Shown here: positions 34,858 through 45,034 of the stretch, piece by piece
How the letters are laid out: every line of letters begins with the position of its first letter
How positions within the stretch are numbered: position 1 is the stretch's first letter
Assembly (NCBI GenBank): GCA_947074145.1
Contig: CAMTOJ010000021.1
Coordinates: 1 to 52,477, forward strand
DNA length: 52,477 bases
Source of the DNA: an uncultured Bacteroidales bacterium
GTDB lineage: Bacteria; Bacteroidota; Bacteroidia; Bacteroidales; JAUNSR01
Direction: 5' to 3'
The notes under the pieces: model-generated
Database searches by the model: none
The model's input: the letters and a program-made list of their open reading frames with translations, nothing else
Told to the model about the DNA's origin: nothing
Program-made: the position numbers and the translations under genes

Positions 34858-37653
34858 ATGGAAAATAAAAGATTTACATTATTAACACTTGGCCTTAGTG
34901 TTTTAACAGGCCCGTTATTTGCTCAATTAGCAAGTAGCAGTGACTTTATTCAACCGCAATCAGTGCACGACAGAGATGTAGTTTTTGGAATCTCTGATCA
35001 GGGAGTAAAAAAACCTATTACTTGGGGTCTTGATCTTGCATGGCATAGCGAAGACAATGTACGTAGAGGCACCGCATTTATGGGAATTGATAATGTAAAT
35101 ATTATCAGATCGTCATTTACACCGACAGCCGCATTGATTGATGGAGAACTTGCAGCCTACGAATTAAGTCGCGTACAAGACAGAATCCGCATCATCAATC
35201 TTCTTGGAAAACCAATGGATTTGGTATTAAACTGTGATCATTTGTCAGTAGATCCATGGTTTGGCAGCAATGCAGAAAGATGGGCGCAACTTATGGATGT
35301 AACGGCAAGACATCATCAGGATGCAGGTCACAGAGTCGTAACAGTTTCACCATTTAATGAACCTGATTATTCTGGTCATGGTCAGGGATCTAAAAATGAC
35401 TTTTATAACATTGCCGGAGTTTTAAGAAATAATCCACGTTTTAACGATGTCAGAATTTCCGGTGGTAACACATTGAATAATGATAAAGCTTTGGAGTGGT
35501 ATAATTTTCTGAAAGATCGTCTGGATGAGGGTAATACACATCAGCTTGCAGGTGAATTTGATACTTATGCTCAGTTTTTCACTACCGTAAGGGCAAACGG
35601 ACATCATGCAACGAATGATGAGCTTCACAATGTGATGGAAGCAATTGTTGGTTCAGAGTATGGAATGCAAACAGGTATTTGGTGGGGAACAGCCGAACAT
35701 ACAAGAAGTGAATTTGTAAAAATTAGCAATAGTGACAGAATAGGTTATGCAGAACACAGACCGAATTGGACAGCAGCTTCCGTTTATCGTAATGAATCGG
35801 GTAAAATAAAAGCATTTGTCGGAGCATCTGAACGTCAGGCCTCAACCACTACATATAGATATATTTCAACAGAGAGACTCGCATATTTTAACGGTTATGG
35901 TCCTTTAAGAGAATTTTCGGTTGAGATACCGGGAGGAACAGGTTATCAAACGGAAGATCAAAGAAATGCTGAAACAGTGATCAATGTAACTTACGGAGAG
36001 GATGTAGAGCCTGTTGTAAATGGCAAATATATGATCATGAACCGTAATGGAGGAAGAGTTTTAGAACTTGCCAATCAATCGTCATCTGTTGCAGGAGCAA
36101 ATGTAGTGCAGAATGCACAACGAAGAAATTCTCTTAATTATCAATGCTGGAATGTAACACCTCAAAACAACAGAATAGGTGGAGACTTCAGTTATTACAG
36201 CATAACTTCTGAGTTGAACGGATACTCGCTTGATCTTCTTAATTGGTCGTTTGATGATGAGGCAAATATATTAGTTTGGGATCATACTAAAGGTGCTAAT
36301 CAACAATGGTATCTTGAGTATGCCGAAGATGGATATTTCTTTATCAAGTGTCGTCAAAGTGCCAAATGCATTGAAGTGGAGGGTGCATCAACAAAATCTG
36401 GTGCTAATATTCGTCAAAACACACAGAACGGCGGACATCATCAACAATGGAGATTTATTCCTATTGATGCAAAAGCTGATCTTGTAGCCCCTGCAGTACC
36501 GTTAAATCTAAAAACAACAAATCAGTCAGCTTCTATTTCTCTTAAATGGGATGAAGTAGCAGATTCCGATCTAAGTGGATATAACATTTTGCGTAGCGAA
36601 TCTGCAACAGGTGAATTTGATATGATTGCAAGAAATGTTTCATCAAATTCTTTTGTAGACAATAATGTAGATTCAGGAAAAGAGTATTTCTATAAAGTAA
36701 AATCTATTGATGGAGCTCTTAATCAGTCGGACGCATCAGAAATTATTTCCGGTTCTGCCAATGGAAATAAAGGTATCATAACATTGTTAAGCTTCGAAGA
36801 AAATCTTAATGACAGAAGTGAAAACCTTAATAATGCTGTATCTTTTAATGCTGCTTCTTACATTGAAAGTGTTGATAATTCAAAATGCGTTTCATTCAAC
36901 GGAACAAATGATTTTATGCAACTTCCTTACAACATAGCAAATCACAGTGAGATGACAATTGCAATGTGGGTTAACTGGCAAGGAGGAAATTACTGGCAAA
37001 GAATATTTGATTTCGGTAACGGCGAGAATCAGAATATGTTTCTAACGGTGAGATCAGGTAGTGGCAAAGTGCGCTTCGTGGTAAAGGATAATGAAAAAGA
37101 ATACACCCTTGACGCTAATACAACAACTATCATAAGAAATACATGGACACATATAAGCGTTACGATAGGGGGATCTTCAATGAAATTATATAAAGATGGC
37201 CAATTGGTATCGGAACTTGACAATGTAGATATATCCCCTCTTGATTTTAAACCTTTATTCAATTATATAGGAAGAAGTCAATACTCTTCCGATCCGATGT
37301 TCAAAGGATATATTGATGATTTCAGAATCTATAATTATGAATTAAAAAGTGAAGAGATTGCAAATCTTCCTCAACAAATAACAAACGGAATAAGCGATAC
37401 GGAGGTTGAAAATGGTAAAAACCTTGCTGTTTGGCCGGTTCCTGCCGATGATATTATTAATGTTTCTTATCCTATCACTAATCTTTCTACAGTTATATCT
37501 ATTTCAGGAATGAATGGAAGTGAAGTGTTTAGAATGAATATGACAGAAAGCGAAGAGAGTATAAATGTATCAAATCTTCCTAATGGAATGTATATTTTAA
37601 ATCTTTCTAATCAAAAGGAATCAGTATATAGAAAGATAATGATAAAGCATTAA
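34858..37653 (+). CDS. Secreted clan GH-A-like glycoside hydrolase with RICIN, Fn3, LamG and T9SS domains
   Basis: 931 residues. Signal peptide 1-22; N-terminal enzyme domain about 35-385; R-type lectin beta-trefoil about 390-545 (YMIMNRNGGRVLELA, two QQW motifs); Fn3 about 550-635; LamG about 640-835; T9SS sorting domain about 845-931. The enzyme domain opens with ITWGLDLAWHSEDN and has VSPFNEPDYSG, where E168 is a likely acid/base, and a later VGSEYGMQTG with E267 as nucleophile candidate; this layout recalls clan GH-A families such as GH30. I cannot place it in a family with certainty. Endo-galactanase or related activity would fit the neighbours but is a guess. Divergent from regulator 2. 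Confidence 0.72.
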   Translation: MENKRFTLLTLGLSVLTGPLFAQLASSSDFIQPQSVHDRDVVFGISDQGVKKPITWGLDLAWHSEDNVRRGTAFMGIDNVNIIRSSFTPTAALIDGELAAYELSRVQDRIRIINLLGKPMDLVLNCDHLSVDPWFGSNAERWAQLMDVTARHHQDAGHRVVTVSPFNEPDYSGHGQGSKNDFYNIAGVLRNNPRFNDVRISGGNTLNNDKALEWYNFLKDRLDEGNTHQLAGEFDTYAQFFTTVRANGHHATNDELHNVMEAIVGSEYGMQTGIWWGTAEHTRSEFVKISNSDRIGYAEHRPNWTAASVYRNESGKIKAFVGASERQASTTTYRYISTERLAYFNGYGPLREFSVEIPGGTGYQTEDQRNAETVINVTYGEDVEPVVNGKYMIMNRNGGRVLELANQSSSVAGANVVQNAQRRNSLNYQCWNVTPQNNRIGGDFSYYSITSELNGYSLDLLNWSFDDEANILVWDHTKGANQQWYLEYAEDGYFFIKCRQSAKCIEVEGASTKSGANIRQNTQNGGHHQQWRFIPIDAKADLVAPAVPLNLKTTNQSASISLKWDEVADSDLSGYNILRSESATGEFDMIARNVSSNSFVDNNVDSGKEYFYKVKSIDGALNQSDASEIISGSANGNKGIITLLSFEENLNDRSENLNNAVSFNAASYIESVDNSKCVSFNGTNDFMQLPYNIANHSEMTIAMWVNWQGGNYWQRIFDFGNGENQNMFLTVRSGSGKVRFVVKDNEKEYTLDANTTTIIRNTWTHISVTIGGSSMKLYKDGQLVSELDNVDISPLDFKPLFNYIGRSQYSSDPMFKGYIDDFRIYNYELKSEEIANLPQQITNGISDTEVENGKNLAVWPVPADDIINVSYPITNLSTVISISGMNGSEVFRMNMTESEESINVSNLPNGMYILNLSNQKESVYRKIMIKH

Positions 37654-37693
37654 TGACTTCCCATTTTCGAAGTATTAGAAAAATCTAAAATAA

Positions 37694-37747
37694 AGATCGC
37701 CATAAGAGCTCAGATTAACTGAAACTCTTTATGGCGATCTCTCTTTT
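37694..37747. terminator. Bidirectional terminator between the GH-A-like and GH127 genes
   Basis: AGATCGCCATAAGAG (37694-37708) pairs with CTCTTTATGGCGATCT (37725-37740) with one bulge. The plus strand continues with CTCTTTTTATT and the minus strand with a T-rich stretch, so it serves both converging genes. Confidence 0.85.
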
Positions 37748-37760
37748 TATTATATATTGT

Positions 37761-40700
37761 TTAATGTGTTATGTTGATTTTTTTTGAAGAAACATATCCT
37801 TTATCAGATGTAAACATTACAATATAAGAGTGTTGACAATGAAATTTATCAGCGGGTATTGATAATTTTTGTTTTATATTCTCTGAATAAAGCAATACTC
37901 CTGATGTATTGAATATTTTTATTTTGCCTTCATCATTATCTGTAATTATGTCAATCATATCATGGTTGATAAAAATCTTAAGTGTGTCGTTTATCTCATT
38001 ATCTGATATGTTATTTGTTACATTATTAGCTTTATATCCGTAAAGCCATAATCTAAAAAGACCTCCTGCATAGTTGTTTGCTTTTGATGCTATCTTCACT
38101 TCTGTTGTTGTTTTATCTTTTAAAAGCTTTGAAGGTACAGCATATTCTACATTTTGAAAAGATGAAACATTCCATTTGCCAACAACATCTTCATTGGCTA
38201 TAATTTCATCGTTTACAAGAATATCGAAATTTCTTTGTCCAGATTCGTTTCCCCAATATCTGATTTTTAAACTGACAGAATCAACCGTTTGAGAAGGGAT
38301 CTTGTAAAGGATATAACCGTTATTGTTGCAATCTCTCCATGTTTCACCATTATGAGTTCCGGTATTTGAAGAAGAGGCTTTATAATCAAAACTTCGTTCG
38401 GATGATATTGTACCGCAGTTAATGTTAGCCAACTCGGTTACATCATAATATATTTTATTCTCTCTGTCATCCTTCATAAGACGAATGTGATAAACACCTC
38501 CTGCCGAGTGATTGGCAAGAGCATCGAATTTCACGGTTATTTTAGATTTTCCTTTTGTAAGTTCTACCGGAATTTCATACTCTTGAGTTTTGAAGTCTGA
38601 TATTTGCCATTTTCCACTCAGATTTTCACGAGCAATAGAGATTCCGTCTACAAGAATATCGAAAGTTCTGTTACCTGTTTCATATCCCCAATATGTAACT
38701 CTTAATTTTAAACTCTCCTCACCTTTGGTGTTCATATCATAACTAAACCAACCACCTTCTCTGGCATCGCGAAAAAAGATATCTTTATAGACACCTGTAT
38801 ATGTTTCTACACCTTGTACATTATGATCAGAATCAGGCTGTTGCTCTCCTGTTCCTATCTGATCAACGGTAAGAGTTTCTATAGCAAGTTTTTCAGCTTC
38901 TTCTTTTGCAAGTTCATCATAAATTATCTTGTATTCATCTTCTTTAAGTTGCATCCAATACATCATATAACGAGCGTCATGTATGGTACTAAAAGGTTGA
39001 AGAATAAGGTCTTTATAATCTTTATTATGATTAGCTTCAAACAGGCGAGGTGCTTTAAATGTGAATTTGCTTCTGTCTAAAACTTCTATTTTTTCAATTA
39101 TAGATTCTCTTGAAGAAACTATTACCGGAGCCTCATTGAGCGGATACAATTTACCGTAAGCTATATGCCCCATACGAGCCTCTCCTGCAAGCAATTCATC
39201 AAGATCGTCATCTCCTGTTTTAGCTGCAAGAAGAATCGGACCATGCATAAGAGCTATATATTCGGAGACATTAGGAAGTTCTACGAAGCGAGTTGTCATA
39301 GGTAATGTGATTGACACAACATCATTATTCTGCCATTCTCTATCAATTCTGATATATGACGAAGGCTTATTATCATATGAATAATTTTCGCCATTAATTG
39401 TTACAGTTGCCGATTCACACCAACCGGGATAGCGCATATTAAGAGCAAAGCTTTTGGGCCCTTCAGTATTAATCGTTATTGATGATGTTTCAGAATACGG
39501 GAAATCAGTATTTTGAGTAATTGTTACATTCTTTTCTGTCCAATTAAGTTCTGAAGCCATAAATAGATTCACATACAGATCATTGTCTTTATGAGTATAA
39601 ATAAACTGTCCATATTTTCCGTGATTTTCCATACCGGTTCCCACACAGCACCACATAGCCTGATTGACCTGTGAGTAAACTCTATAATGACAAGGACGTG
39701 CAGGAGTGAAATAAACATATCCTCCGTGTTCCGGATGTTGTGTCGAAAGGATATGGTTGAAAAGAGCCTGCTCATAATAATCAACATATTTCACATTTTG
39801 ATCAAGTCGGAAAAGATCTTCCGAAAGTTTAAGCATATTATATGTGTTACATGATTCAGGGCCTTCGCGCGATGTTATATAATCACCACATGCCCCCTGT
39901 GATGGAAAATGCTCCTCGCGGCTATTTCCGCCTAATGCAAGAGATCTGTTTTCAACTACATCTTCCCAAAAGAACTCGGCTGCTGTTCCATAATTTGTTA
40001 AGGATTTATCGAGTTCATAAATACGTTGGAATCCGATTGCTTTGGGAACTTGAGTATTGGCATGAAGATTATTAAGGAAATTAAGATTTTTAGCCGCACA
40101 ACCGTTAAGAATCGATTTATGTGTGAATCTTTTAGCTGCATCTAAATACTTTTTTTCACCAGTCATTTGATATGCATCGGCATATGGCTCATTCATTCCT
40201 CCATGTTCGGTGTTTAGCATTGATTCCATTTGTGAATCACTAAGTGAAGATGTGATATTGATGCCCCAATCACATAACTGTAGAAACATATCTTTTGCAT
40301 CTTCAATACCGGCATATATATATGCATCTCTAAGTCCGGCGTATGTCTTATGAATATTATACCAGGCAACCCAGCTGCTATTATATAAAGTAAAGTTCCC
40401 CGATTTAAAACCGTTCCACATATTCTTACTATTAGGAATACCTCCTAAATATCCTTTCATATGTTCACCCTGAGTAATACCGGCATCTTGACAAACTTTG
40501 AGTTCTTTTATCATATGATCAAGTCTGATTTTAATCAGCTCTTTCTTTAGAGGATCTTTTACTGCCGCATAGTGCATTGACAAAGCGGAAATATAATGTC
40601 CACCTATTTGCCCTGAAAGACCTGTCCAGTTGGCAAATTCTACCGCTCCATTATTAAGTCCGGCCTCACGGTAAAAAGGCTGAAGTAATCGGTCTATATC

Positions 40701-40892
40701 GTAGCTCATAAGAACATCGATATTAAGATCCATCGCATCTTTAAATTTTCCGGGTAATAAAGTAATATCTTCTATTGAAAATTGATCTTCATAAAGTTTA
40801 TCTTGAGCATTTACCTCTAAAGCTATAAATGAGGTAAAAAATGAAAGCATCACAGGAGATAGCTTAAGTAATAATTGTTTTTGGTTTTTCAT
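37761..40892 (-). CDS. Secreted GH127/GH146-type beta-L-arabinofuranosidase with tandem accessory domains and T9SS sorting domain
   Basis: 1043 residues. Signal peptide 1-30, then the DUF1680 alpha/alpha-barrel. The zinc-thiolate site of the family is visible: E346 and C348 in EGPESCNTYN, C415 and C416 in WCCVGTGMENH; one of the latter is the catalytic cysteine. The NSREEHF segment (324-329) likely holds the acid/base. About 690-835 and 840-950 are two copies of a beta-sandwich domain (YWGYETGNRTFDILVD and YWGNESGQRNFDILVN), resembling DUF6805. The last 85 residues are a T9SS sorting domain. The family removes beta-L-arabinofuranose from plant hydroxyproline glycoproteins and pectin side chains. 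Single-gene unit converging with the GH-A-like gene. Confidence 0.9.
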   Translation of the reverse strand: MKNQKQLLLKLSPVMLSFFTSFIALEVNAQDKLYEDQFSIEDITLLPGKFKDAMDLNIDVLMSYDIDRLLQPFYREAGLNNGAVEFANWTGLSGQIGGHYISALSMHYAAVKDPLKKELIKIRLDHMIKELKVCQDAGITQGEHMKGYLGGIPNSKNMWNGFKSGNFTLYNSSWVAWYNIHKTYAGLRDAYIYAGIEDAKDMFLQLCDWGINITSSLSDSQMESMLNTEHGGMNEPYADAYQMTGEKKYLDAAKRFTHKSILNGCAAKNLNFLNNLHANTQVPKAIGFQRIYELDKSLTNYGTAAEFFWEDVVENRSLALGGNSREEHFPSQGACGDYITSREGPESCNTYNMLKLSEDLFRLDQNVKYVDYYEQALFNHILSTQHPEHGGYVYFTPARPCHYRVYSQVNQAMWCCVGTGMENHGKYGQFIYTHKDNDLYVNLFMASELNWTEKNVTITQNTDFPYSETSSITINTEGPKSFALNMRYPGWCESATVTINGENYSYDNKPSSYIRIDREWQNNDVVSITLPMTTRFVELPNVSEYIALMHGPILLAAKTGDDDLDELLAGEARMGHIAYGKLYPLNEAPVIVSSRESIIEKIEVLDRSKFTFKAPRLFEANHNKDYKDLILQPFSTIHDARYMMYWMQLKEDEYKIIYDELAKEEAEKLAIETLTVDQIGTGEQQPDSDHNVQGVETYTGVYKDIFFRDAREGGWFSYDMNTKGEESLKLRVTYWGYETGNRTFDILVDGISIARENLSGKWQISDFKTQEYEIPVELTKGKSKITVKFDALANHSAGGVYHIRLMKDDRENKIYYDVTELANINCGTISSERSFDYKASSSNTGTHNGETWRDCNNNGYILYKIPSQTVDSVSLKIRYWGNESGQRNFDILVNDEIIANEDVVGKWNVSSFQNVEYAVPSKLLKDKTTTEVKIASKANNYAGGLFRLWLYGYKANNVTNNISDNEINDTLKIFINHDMIDIITDNDEGKIKIFNTSGVLLYSENIKQKLSIPADKFHCQHSYIVMFTSDKGYVSSKKINITH

Positions 40893-41316
40893 ATTATTTC
40901 AAATAGTTAATTGTTTTAGAAGCAGCACCCAAGGTTACGTGTTTTATTGATCAGGATTTTATCTGATTCATAAAGTGATTAAAATAATTGTATACTACAA
41001 AGATCTTTTTAGAACATATATATATATAGAAAAATCAGTTAATTCATTAGTAAATTTATTCATATTACGCTTAAAGCTAACAATATAAGAGAATACAGAT
41101 AGAATTGTCTATTTGAAATTGCCTTTTGCATTAGTTATTGTATTAACGATTAAACTTATGGGATATAAAAATTGAATCTTAATTATCTTGACTAATATTA
41201 TTGGTATTATATACAAAAAGAATCTTCCTTTAGATATAAAAAAGAATCTCCAATCTTCATACTTTTTTATGTATGAAGATTGGAGATTCATCTTTAATTG
41301 ATATATATAAATAATA
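40893..41316. other. Intergenic region upstream of GH127 and downstream of porN
   Basis: 424 bp of AT-rich DNA with a short TA tract near 41020. It contains the porN terminator (41234-41289) at its right end. I could not find a clear promoter for GH127. A 60-codon minus frame at 41109-41291 overlaps the terminator and is not convincing. Confidence 0.5.
41234..41289 (-). terminator. por operon terminator
   Basis: Perfect 19-bp arms (41244-41262 and 41271-41289) with an 8-nt loop. On the minus strand the stem is followed by TTTTTTATATC. One of the strongest terminators in the window, 28 nt past the porN stop. Confidence 0.95.
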
Positions 41317-42381
41317 TTATCTTGTTCGTCTTACAGATCTGACAGGTGCAGAAGAAGAAGATTCTTTAACCTTTGATTTGGTAGGAGCTGGTTCTTTTGA
41401 TCTCGGATTTGATCTTCTCATTCCTTTCTCTTCAGTTTCAGAATTATCGGATTCTGTTTCTTCTGTCTTTGGTTTCTTTTCATTTTTCTTTACACTTTGA
41501 ACAGGTGCATCATCTTTTATCCATAAAGAGGACTCGAAGTTTACAAGTTCAGCTTCTATCTTGGCTCTTGCAATCTTTAATGAATCAGGATTAGGATAAA
41601 GTTGCATTAATGTCTTATTTTGAAGATTCATTGTTTTATAGATATCTCCTTTATATTGACGCATCACAAAGAAATCATCGTAGTTATATCTTAAGACGTT
41701 ATTTTCGCCATCTGACATTATTCGATGATTTATAAGATACGGTTTAAGGGCTTCATATTTTACCCAAAACATAGGGTATTTTGTAACATCCGCACCAAAA
41801 TCTCCTGAACGATGAAGCACAGGACATATAGCCTCAATAGTTGAAACCATTTTGGACCCCATCGGATCAAAGCTCCATTTCTCTTTTACGAAGTAACTTC
41901 TGACCTCATTACAAGGGACATCACTTTCATCTATTTTAAACGTAATGTTTCCACGACCCTTTTGTTGAACCTCCTCATATATTATATAGAATTTATCCAG
42001 AAGCTCCTTGGTATTAAGCTCATATTTCTCCGTATATATCTCTCGTCCGTCAAGATATTCATATGTCTTGATCTTATTTTCGGCAATAAGTCCAAAAATT
42101 ATTCTGAAAAGATTCGTTTGTCCATCCATTGGTTCTTCGGGAAAATACAACGATGCATTAGTCCCTTGAAACAAATCAAGTTCACGATAAATAGTACGCG
42201 ACCATTGTGATCCCGAATTATTATTTTGAGATGTTTCAATGAATGACTTCGCTCTCAACGTGATGTCACCACTTTTTTGTTGTGTTGTAGTTTCCTTTGT
42301 TACGGCACGACGTACCTGCGCGGAGAGCGAAGTCGTCATAAAAAACATACAAAGGAATAATATATTCTTAGATAGAGTCAT
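41317..42381 (-). CDS. porN: T9SS ring component PorN/GldN
   Basis: PorN/GldN is a periplasmic partner of the outer-membrane lipoprotein PorK/GldK in the T9SS ring. 354 residues with signal peptide about 1-22 and the family body (YREIDLFQGTNASLYFPE-like N-region, FDPMGSKMVSTIEAICPV, MFWVKYEAL). The last 75 residues are low-complexity, first acidic then basic (KTEETESDNSETEEK, VRSVRRTR). The identity also follows from its position as the last gene of porPKLMN, 21 bp after porM. Confidence 0.93.
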   Translation of the reverse strand: MTLSKNILFLCMFFMTTSLSAQVRRAVTKETTTQQKSGDITLRAKSFIETSQNNNSGSQWSRTIYRELDLFQGTNASLYFPEEPMDGQTNLFRIIFGLIAENKIKTYEYLDGREIYTEKYELNTKELLDKFYIIYEEVQQKGRGNITFKIDESDVPCNEVRSYFVKEKWSFDPMGSKMVSTIEAICPVLHRSGDFGADVTKYPMFWVKYEALKPYLINHRIMSDGENNVLRYNYDDFFVMRQYKGDIYKTMNLQNKTLMQLYPNPDSLKIARAKIEAELVNFESSLWIKDDAPVQSVKKNEKKPKTEETESDNSETEEKGMRRSNPRSKEPAPTKSKVKESSSSAPVRSVRRTR

Positions 42382-42402
42382 ATATTTATGATTTACAATC
42401 TT

Positions 42403-43959
42403 TTAATTTACAATTACTTCTATCGTTGACAAAGTTCTTTCCACTCCGTCAGGACCCACAGCTCTTACTTTGGAAATATAAAATCTTTTTCCTCTGGTAA
42501 GGCGTCTTATAGATTCTTTCTGGCGGGTTGAGAATGAGCTGCCGTCAGAAAGTTCAGGTATTGCATTACCCATAGAGTCGAAGAAAACCATTTCGAATGA
42601 TAATACGCGAAATGCAACATTAAGCAAGTCATCATCGATAGCTGCGTTAATTCCGTCAGCCTTTACAAGGAATGCTTTTTGAAGTGGAACACCTCCACCT
42701 TTATATTTTTTCTCAACTCCTTTTTCATCATTATATTTAATATATGGCATTGGATCGGGAAGTGCTCTTACTCTGAAAGGAGTATTCGCAACCACAACCG
42801 AACGTCCTTCGCTGTTGGCTGTTACCGTAATTACAGATTCTTTACCCACTTCCGAAGGCTTGGCAACCCATCCGCTACCACTTCTTGTAAGGGTTCCGTT
42901 GCTCATTGAGGCACTCATATTGGCAGTAGGAATACCTGGAACCGAAATACTTACAGGATTTTCTATACCTGCATACATTACATTCATCATTGTATTTGAA
43001 ACAGTAGCCGTCGGCTCTTGTACTATATATGATGTATTAAATGGAAGATTATCTTTAGTTCCGTCTGGTCGGGGTACCTCTATATATCCCTCAATAGTTT
43101 GCATCCCAACAGATGTTGCTACCGTCTCAAAATATCCTTCATTATTAGAAAGACGTTCACCATTAATAAAGATATCCGGCCTTTGAGTTGAATCAATAGC
43201 TGCTAGTACAATCTGAGCCGAATATTTAGAGCCTCTTATTATACTTCTCGAAGATGGGATCACAAAGGCATTTATACTATTTACACGAAGGTCTCCTGCA
43301 TCAACTTTCATCATAAGAGAAGATATCGCTTCAGCTTCTGCGTTTCTCACATCACTTTGAAGTTTTGTAAGAATAGTAATGGCTGCAGACACAGGGATAT
43401 TTTCAAACATTGCACTTTCCCATGTGTGAGCATTAGAAGGCGAGTTTTCCGGAACTTCGGTATTAAGTAACCCGACAAGAGTTTCCGATTCTTTGTCACC
43501 AATCATTTCAGACAAAGACTCACGATAATTGTCAATCGCAAATCTTAAAGATTTACCTTGCGACATGGCAGGAGATATCATAATGAAATTGGTTGCTTCA
43601 TTATTATCTCTTCTTTTAATATTATTTACATCAGCATCTTTACCATCTGCTGTTCGGACAATCTTATATTTTAGCGTATCAATAAATGAATAAAGTGAAT
43701 CGGCCTGTAATTTGACCTCCTGTGCTTTATTATACCATTCTGAAGCTTTCTCCGGATTTGTTTCTTGAAGAACTTCAAACTCCGAATATAATTTCTGATT
43801 ACGTTCCATCGTACTTTTATTCGTCATTAAAAGACTATCTTCAACATGCTTGAATCCATTGAGTACATCCGACGATACGTTCATTGCAACCATTGCAAGG
43901 AATACAATGTACATAAGATTGATCATTTTCTGTCTTGGTGTCGTTTGTCCGGATGCCAT
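42403..43959 (-). CDS. porM: T9SS motor/periplasmic spoke protein PorM/GldM
   Basis: 518 residues. One N-terminal membrane helix (NLMYIVFLAMVAMNVSSDVL, about 12-32), then a long periplasmic part with a helical N-domain and beta domains (IYSFIDTL-like helices early, later Ig-like beta strands ending in RVLSFEMVFFD and KRFYISKVRAVGPDG). The family forms a dimer that couples the inner-membrane PorL motor to the PorK/PorN ring. The length matches the usual 510-520. 20 bp after porL. Confidence 0.95.
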   Translation of the reverse strand: MASGQTTPRQKMINLMYIVFLAMVAMNVSSDVLNGFKHVEDSLLMTNKSTMERNQKLYSEFEVLQETNPEKASEWYNKAQEVKLQADSLYSFIDTLKYKIVRTADGKDADVNNIKRRDNNEATNFIMISPAMSQGKSLRFAIDNYRESLSEMIGDKESETLVGLLNTEVPENSPSNAHTWESAMFENIPVSAAITILTKLQSDVRNAEAEAISSLMMKVDAGDLRVNSINAFVIPSSRSIIRGSKYSAQIVLAAIDSTQRPDIFINGERLSNNEGYFETVATSVGMQTIEGYIEVPRPDGTKDNLPFNTSYIVQEPTATVSNTMMNVMYAGIENPVSISVPGIPTANMSASMSNGTLTRSGSGWVAKPSEVGKESVITVTANSEGRSVVVANTPFRVRALPDPMPYIKYNDEKGVEKKYKGGGVPLQKAFLVKADGINAAIDDDLLNVAFRVLSFEMVFFDSMGNAIPELSDGSSFSTRQKESIRRLTRGKRFYISKVRAVGPDGVERTLSTIEVIVN

Positions 43960-43979
43960 AGAAAAAAGATTTATTTATA

Positions 43980-44927
43980 TTATCGAATGTTATTTGGATT
44001 TTGCATATTCATTGTCATAGCAGTAAGCATTCTTTCATAAACCTGGTTAAGTTGTGAAAGATTAAGAGTCATTTTCTCTGTCTCTTGTCTGATCTTATAG
44101 CTATCAAGCGATGAATTCTCATATAGAGATCTTATATTGGTTAATCCTGAATTAACCTTATCAATAGTGTCAAGTTGAGAGCTTACACTCTTAAGTTGAA
44201 TCTCATATATCGTATTAAGACCTGTTATATTCTTATTTAACGTATCCATTTGCTGTATATAACTTCCTGAAATTGAAGATATATTCCCCGAATCATTGGT
44301 TATGGCTGAATAAGAATTTAGAAGATTTTCAGAAACATTTGTCAATGACTGAGTAATATCTTTAAGTCTTTCCATTTGTGAAACCATTGAATTGATCTGA
44401 TCAACATACATTTCTGTTGCTTTTTCCAGTTGTGTATTATTGACCGACATTCCTGCGAATCCTGCAGCATTATATGAAGAGTTTGATATATCAGAATTTG
44501 ACATATTAACCGATGCTCCAGTATTTACATTTGCTTTTGTTGTTGCATGAGGATTAGAAATATTTAAATTTCCGTTCATTACAGCATCTGCATTTACACC
44601 GAAAGCCGAAGCATTCTTACCAAGATTTTCAAGGCTTTTGGCAAGATCTCCCCCTTTTTCACCTTCATCTTGTAAAACAGGAAAAAGTCTTTCCCAATGA
44701 TAATTAGAAGCAGGTTTGTCAAAAGCAGACAATGCGAAAATTAGAGCTTCTACACCCATACCAACACAAAGCATAATATCTGCCCCGGGAAGATGAATGA
44801 TTTTAAATAAAGCCCCCACGATTACAATGGCAGCACCAAAACTATAAGAGAAATTTAAGATGCGCTGACCGTCATCGCTTGAAAAAAACTTTTCCACTCT
44901 ATTTTTAAAGCCTTTATTTTTTTCCAT
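43980..44927 (-). CDS. porL: T9SS inner-membrane motor protein PorL/GldL
   Basis: 315 residues with two membrane helices (about 26-46 and 50-70) and a long cytoplasmic coiled-coil tail. The second helix has GMGVEALIFALSAF with E60, the conserved glutamate that in GldL-type motors takes part in proton flow, and H45 lies in the KIIHLPGA loop. Together with PorM it forms the proton-motive-force motor that powers T9SS. It follows porK after about 107 bp, the largest gap in the operon. Confidence 0.95.
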   Translation of the reverse strand: MEKNKGFKNRVEKFFSSDDGQRILNFSYSFGAAIVIVGALFKIIHLPGADIMLCVGMGVEALIFALSAFDKPASNYHWERLFPVLQDEGEKGGDLAKSLENLGKNASAFGVNADAVMNGNLNISNPHATTKANVNTGASVNMSNSDISNSSYNAAGFAGMSVNNTQLEKATEMYVDQINSMVSQMERLKDITQSLTNVSENLLNSYSAITNDSGNISSISGSYIQQMDTLNKNITGLNTIYEIQLKSVSSQLDTIDKVNSGLTNIRSLYENSSLDSYKIRQETEKMTLNLSQLNQVYERMLTAMTMNMQNPNNIR

Positions 44928-45034
44928 AATATTCTAAAGTATTTTTATTTCAGATTAAAATTTCATGCGGTACGCCGGCTTAAATTTTCATAAGGTCACC
45001 TTTGTCGCATTATCATAATATTTTAATGAGTTGT

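Noticed and set aside
41011..41040. Microsatellite TA tract as a phase-variation switch
   Set aside because: The tract is short and lies well upstream of any start codon, so it is more likely simple AT-rich sequence.
41109..41291. A 60-codon minus-strand frame downstream of porN
   Set aside because: It overlaps the 19-bp terminator hairpin and shows no conserved features; its start lies inside the stem.
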